A stretch of 7,737 nucleotides of DNA. Origin: Gammaproteobacteria bacterium. Its GTDB lineage: Bacteria > Pseudomonadota > Gammaproteobacteria > GRL18. Location of the stretch: positions 1-7,737 of the forward strand of contig JANELJ010000097.1 of assembly GCA_024511395.1 (NCBI GenBank), in the 5' to 3' direction. The position numbers and the translations under genes are program-made. This document shows positions 4,622 through 7,737 of the stretch, piece after piece (the first letter of the stretch is position 1; every line of letters starts with the position of its first letter). Below the pieces are notes generated by a model. That model was not told where the DNA came from. It was given only the letters and a program-made list of their open reading frames with translations, and did no database searches.

Positions 4622-6511
4622 TTGCTACGCATGTCTTTAAAAAAGCAGCCATGTTTCATTTCTTTGTCTGCATTTTTATTTTTAATACTGTTGTGCTTAT
4701 TTTACCCGGCCATACCAGCCTGGTCTGCTCCCCAGAAACAGACCTTTAATATTGGTATATTAACCCTGCATGCCACACATCAGCATCAGTTAGAAGATTC
4801 TCCCTGGCAGCTGACCATTGATCGCCTGAATCAATATTCAAAATATCATTTTAATACCGTATTTCTGCCTCCAAACAAGCTAACCAATGCTCTAGAAAAT
4901 GATGAACTGGATTTTATTATTACCGATGCATTCAATTATCTGATTCTGGAAAAAAAGCATGATGTGCTACGAATGCTGACCCGTACAGAACTATTTGACG
5001 GTGAATACATCAGTTCTGAAGCTTTATCAATTTTTACCATGAACAATAATTCTGAAGTCACCCGTATTTCCGATCTACAGGGTAAACGCATTGCCCTGCT
5101 GGAAAACGAATATTCAACATCCGAACTGTTCCTGGAAAAATTCCTCAATATTCATGATCTGAACATTGGAGAAAATGTTGATCTACTGGTCCTTGAGCGT
5201 TTCGACCTGACCCAGTCCTGGCTGAAAGAAGGAAAAATTGATGCCCTGATCACCAAGTCCGGCCTGCTGGAAAAACAACTGGATAAAACCACTCTAGAAA
5301 CCTTACGTCTGGTATATCCCCGCAGAGGCCGGCATGCTCCATTTCTACACAGCTCGGTACTGGTACCAGAATGGGCCTTTGCCCGGGCCTGGTTTATTAA
5401 TGATGAAATTGTCAATCAGATCATTACCATACTGATTAGCCATAAAAAAAATGATCATGTTAACTATCTCTCTGAACAGTACCACTGGACTTTTGCCCAG
5501 AAATACCATGGCCTTGCTGAATTATTTGCCCTGTCCAGAGAAATGGAAACTGCACAATCCCCTCCCCCTTCTTCCTTGTCAGTAAAATTAAAGTACTGGC
5601 TCAGTTTTCTGATTATCTGTTTCCTGCTGGTTATACTGATCATGTACCTACGTTCTTCCCGGGATTTAAATAATCGTCTTAAAACCTCCAAGGAATCCCT
5701 AGAGCTGGAGATAAAGGAACGTCAGCACGCCCAAGAACAGGCCCTGACTCACCAGGCCGAACTGGCTCATGTTGCCCGTTTAAGTACCATGGGAGAAATG
5801 GCTTCCGGTCTGGCTCACGAACTGAACCAGCCGCTCTCAGCCATCCATACCTATGTTCAGGGCTGTATCCGCCTGCTTAAAATGGATAAACATGATCCCG
5901 AAGCCATTATTAATGCCCTGCAGCTAACGGCTCAGCAGGCAGACCGGGCCGGTGGGATTATCCGCCGGCTACGCAGTTTTGTACGTAAAGGGGAATCACA
6001 TAAAACCTATACGGATATTAATCATATTGTTAATGAAGTCACGGGGTTTCTGGAAAGCCAGTTACACAATAAACAGGTTAATCTGACCCTGGATCTGAAA
6101 GAAGATCTGCCTCCGGTACTGGCGGATATTATCCAGATTGAGCAGGTTCTAATTAACCTGCTCAAAAACGGTATTGAAGCCATGTCTGGAAATGAACAGC
6201 CTGCTATTACCGTGGTCACTCGAAGAAAGGATAATAAACTTGTTGAATTGTGTGTTATTGACAGCGGTCACGGAATCAGTGAAGATAAGCTCAAGCAGAT
6301 TTTTAACCCCTTCTTTACCACCAAAACCAGTGGTATGGGCATGGGGCTATCAATCAGCAGTTCCATTATCGAGGCTCATGATGGTAAATTATACGCCGAA
6401 AATAACCCCGTTAGTGGTGCCCGATTCTGTTTTACACTGCCTGTTACAGAAGAACTGGTTACGGAACAACCTGTTACAAAAGAGTATTTAGGAAATAATA
6501 ATAATGAGTGA
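4622..6511 (+). CDS. Membrane sensor histidine kinase with periplasmic PhnD-like domain (TtrS-like)
   Basis: This 629-residue kinase probably senses a small periplasmic ligand and phosphorylates the regulator encoded next. Residues 12-36 form a hydrophobic signal/anchor ending AWSA. Residues about 40-300 form a PhnD-type substrate-binding domain: FNIGILTLHAT at the start, then SDLQGKRIALLENEYSTSE and the WLKEGKIDALITKSG region. The second membrane helix is about 325-343, followed by a charged coiled linker without HAMP. The kinase core has the H-box HELNQPLSAI with H399, N-box N516 (INLLKNGIEAM), the G1 box at D547 (DSGHGI), an F-box NPFFTTK, and the G2 box at 571-576 (GMGMGL). The layout is that of TtrS, the tetrathionate sensor, but no tetrathionate reductase genes are visible and the periplasmic part has no cysteine, so the ligand is open. 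It overlaps the regulator gene by 8 bp. The TTG start is chosen from the Shine-Dalgarno at 4611-4615. Confidence 0.9.
   Translation: MLRMSLKKQPCFISLSAFLFLILLCLFYPAIPAWSAPQKQTFNIGILTLHATHQHQLEDSPWQLTIDRLNQYSKYHFNTVFLPPNKLTNALENDELDFIITDAFNYLILEKKHDVLRMLTRTELFDGEYISSEALSIFTMNNNSEVTRISDLQGKRIALLENEYSTSELFLEKFLNIHDLNIGENVDLLVLERFDLTQSWLKEGKIDALITKSGLLEKQLDKTTLETLRLVYPRRGRHAPFLHSSVLVPEWAFARAWFINDEIVNQIITILISHKKNDHVNYLSEQYHWTFAQKYHGLAELFALSREMETAQSPPPSSLSVKLKYWLSFLIICFLLVILIMYLRSSRDLNNRLKTSKESLELEIKERQHAQEQALTHQAELAHVARLSTMGEMASGLAHELNQPLSAIHTYVQGCIRLLKMDKHDPEAIINALQLTAQQADRAGGIIRRLRSFVRKGESHKTYTDINHIVNEVTGFLESQLHNKQVNLTLDLKEDLPPVLADIIQIEQVLINLLKNGIEAMSGNEQPAITVVTRRKDNKLVELCVIDSGHGISEDKLKQIFNPFFTTKTSGMGMGLSISSSIIEAHDGKLYAENNPVSGARFCFTLPVTEELVTEQPVTKEYLGNNNNE
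6490..6505 (+). promoter_or_regulatory. Shine-Dalgarno plus (AAT)4 spacer for the response regulator
   Basis: AGGA (6490-6493) is followed by four AAT units (6494-6505). The last overlaps the ATG of the regulator, giving a spacing of ten bases. The same triplets encode the Asn-Asn-Asn-Asn tail of the kinase. Confidence 0.55.
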
Positions 6512-7112
6512 TGATGCTTTAGTCTTTATTATGGATGACGACGAAGCGGTACTGCAATCAACCGCCTGGTTAATTGAGTCCATTGGTTTAAAAGTTCAAA
6601 CCTTTATTTCTGCCGATGAATTTCTGGAAAAGTATAATAATGAGTCCGGCTGCATAGTCATGGACGTTAGAATGCCCGGCATGAGCGGCCTTGAAGCCCA
6701 AGAAGAATTGAAAGAACGGGGTATTAACCTGCCCCTGATTTTTATCACCGGCCACGGTGATGTCCCCATGACTGTAAGAGCCCTAAAACGCGGTGCTTTT
6801 GATTTTATTGAAAAACCCTTTAATGATCAGTTACTTCTTGATGCAGTACAACGTGGATTAAAACAGAACAGTGAAGCACGAGAATCCCTGATACAGAACG
6901 AATCCATTGACCGGCGTATAGCCTCACTGACGCCCAGAGAACATGAAGTCATGTTAAGAGTAACCGAAGGCAAACCCAATAAGGTTATTGCTCATGAACT
7001 CAATGTCAGCATCAAGACAGTAGAAGTTCACCGTGCCCGTATGATGGAAAAAATGGAAACCAGCTCAGTAGCCGAGCTGGTTAAAGTCACTATTCAGGCC
7101 AATAACCGTTAA
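6504..7112 (+). CDS. FixJ/TtrR-type response regulator with LuxR-type HTH
   Basis: This is the 202-residue cytoplasmic partner of the kinase before it and a DNA-binding transcription factor. The receiver spans about residues 5-120. It has acidic residues D11/D12, phospho-acceptor D54 (MDVRMPGMSGLE), T82 in ITGHGDVPMTVRALKRGAFD, and K104 in FIEKPF; all three key positions coincide with FixJ numbering. A short Q-linker region (about 121-138) leads to the NarL/LuxR-type helix-turn-helix, residues about 141-198, with SLTPREHEVMLRVTEGKPNK and the recognition helix SIKTVEVHRARMMEKM. Length is typical of the FixJ/TtrR family. The ATG lies inside the end of the kinase gene (ATGAGTGA overlap), which indicates translational coupling. 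Targets are unknown; none of the usual partner operons is in the window. A terminator-like hairpin follows about 110 bases downstream. Confidence 0.92.
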   Translation: MSDDALVFIMDDDEAVLQSTAWLIESIGLKVQTFISADEFLEKYNNESGCIVMDVRMPGMSGLEAQEELKERGINLPLIFITGHGDVPMTVRALKRGAFDFIEKPFNDQLLLDAVQRGLKQNSEARESLIQNESIDRRIASLTPREHEVMLRVTEGKPNKVIAHELNVSIKTVEVHRARMMEKMETSSVAELVKVTIQANNR

Positions 7113-7221
7113 AGTTAAATCACATTAATTTTAAGTTTTCTGTAACACAGCTATTCCTCCCAGTTGTGTTTATACGAAACAGGTTTATGTGAAATAGCTC
7201 TCAATCACTAACGTTTATATC

Positions 7222-7245
7222 TGGAACAAAACCAGTTCCATTTTT
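7222..7245 (+). terminator. Rho-independent terminator of the kinase-regulator operon
   Basis: TGGAAC (7222-7227) pairs with GTTCCA (7235-7240) around the 7-base loop AAAACCA, followed directly by TTTTT (7241-7245). The stem is short and only half GC, but position and orientation suit the end of the two-component operon, about 110 bases past the regulator stop. Confidence 0.5.
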
Positions 7246-7433
7246 ATAAGCTCTTGTTTCTATAGAAATTATTATTTCCTATCAGGGATATCCCCAAGTC
7301 TTACAGTAAACAACCCAATTATCCTTTACCAATTGTTCTTTTAAACTACTCCTAACGCAGTAATGGAACACCTGCGGAATTGACAGGGAAGTTTATAGGA
7401 GATTTATATAAACCTTAATTGTGATGAATCACC

Positions 7434-7459
7434 GCCGACGGATCGGCATCCAAGGATGG
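7434..7459. repeat. Hairpin followed by TCCAAGGATGG, second partial copy of the palindromic repeat module
   Basis: GCCGA (7434-7438) pairs with TCGGC (7443-7447), loop CGGA, and TCCAAGGATGG follows at 7449-7459. The same 11-mer follows the internal hairpin of the element before cheV (3362-3372). In both places the order is hairpin, short spacer, then CCAAGGATGG and a TT-containing tail, which suggests two members of one repeat family. Confidence 0.45.
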
Positions 7460-7508
7460 TTTAATATAGACAAGGCTTAAGGATTAGCCGCAAAATACCT
7501 GTATGAGC

Positions 7509-7589
7509 CAAGTATAAAAAGGAAGCTCAATAATAATAAAAAATGGATTAATAATCTCCATGGAAACGGAGAACAGAGTACTATACTTG
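7509..7589. repeat. Inverted repeat CAAGTATA/TATACTTG enclosing a small hairpin
   Basis: CAAGTATA (7509-7516) is exactly complementary to TATACTTG (7582-7589). Between them, CTCC and GGAG pair around ATGGAAAC (near 7557-7572). Outer arms with an inner hairpin repeat the architecture of the 3303-3412 element at lower conservation. The arms are short and AT-rich, so chance is possible. Confidence 0.3.
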
Positions 7590-7737
7590 TAAAAAGAACG
7601 CATTAAAAATCTATGGAAGGATAAGAGTACACTGCGGCAGGACTCAATTACAAAGGAGAGTCAGGGAAGAAAAACACAGGGATATCAAAAAAATAAATGG
7701 ATATCTTTTTTCCATGGAATTGAAATCTTTATTTAGT

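Larger units (their letters stand above)
7113..7737. other. Long intergenic region with no recognisable gene
   Basis: These 625 bases are AT-rich, with stops in all frames and no coding signature on either strand. The first third holds the terminator-like hairpin at 7222-7245 and a weaker AACACA/TGTGTT pairing (7144-7149 with 7165-7170). The remainder carries short hairpins (7391-7397 with 7407-7413; 7434-7447; 7509-7516 with 7582-7589). It also has several scattered CCATGGA, CTATGGA or CCAAGGATGG words at about 7450, 7558, 7611 and 7711. This texture resembles decayed palindromic repeat clusters rather than a gene. Confidence 0.7.

Noticed and set aside
6174..6491. 105-codon plus-strand open frame inside the kinase gene
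   Set aside because: The kinase frame there carries the N, G1 and G2 boxes; the alternative frame has no recognisable domain.
7144..7170. AACACA/TGTGTT inverted repeat just after the regulator gene
   Set aside because: A 6-bp AT-rich stem with a 15-base loop and no T-run; the hairpin at 7222-7245 is a better terminator.
7679..7710. Repeated GATATC words with A7 and T6 runs near the right edge
   Set aside because: Low-complexity AT-rich sequence; the arms are not properly complementary and the context is cut by the window end.

Overview
The window looks like a chromosomal segment of a gammaproteobacterium of moderate GC content. The indications are an Rsd/AlgQ-family anti-sigma-70 protein, a MazG with the same catalytic residue numbering as E. 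coli MazG, a CheV chemotaxis coupling protein, and a FixJ/TtrR-type two-component pair. I cannot name the genus.

Left half, minus strand (about 1-3100). In transcription order this holds an Rsd/AlgQ-family gene (2641-3099), a terminator built on a dispersed palindromic repeat (2576-2628), mazG (1641-2453), a wrecked periplasmic membrane fusion protein gene (550-1592), and the 5' end of an RND-family efflux pump gene that runs off the window at base 1. The ancestral mazG and fusion-protein genes overlapped by ATGA at 1589-1592, so mazG, fusion protein and pump were probably one translationally coupled operon. The fusion-protein gene now carries at least four frameshifts and two in-frame TAG codons. 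mazG carries one frameshift that replaces its last ~25-30 residues.

Middle (3100-3498). This is the divergent intergenic region between rsd and cheV. It holds a nested palindromic element of about 210 bp with imperfect 17-bp terminal inverted repeats, flanked by exact 12-bp direct repeats. It resembles a MITE or small palindromic insertion. A Fur-box-like sequence lies at its right end, just in front of cheV.

Right half, plus strand. An intact cheV (TTG start, 3499-4479) is followed by a two-gene operon. The first gene is a PhnD-like-domain sensor histidine kinase (TTG start set by a well-spaced Shine-Dalgarno, 4622-6511). The second, overlapping it by 8 bp, is a FixJ/TtrR-type response regulator (6504-7112). 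A terminator-like hairpin follows at 7222-7245. The last ~490 bases have no recognisable gene and contain short hairpins, one sharing an 11-mer with the element in front of cheV.

Functionally the window joins housekeeping nucleotide sanitation (MazG), growth-phase sigma control (Rsd), chemotaxis adaptation (CheV), a sensor-regulator pair for an unknown periplasmic ligand, and a drug or metabolite efflux system that appears to be decaying. I see no convincing new multi-gene system. The most unusual items are the element upstream of cheV and the concentration of disabling mutations in the left operon.
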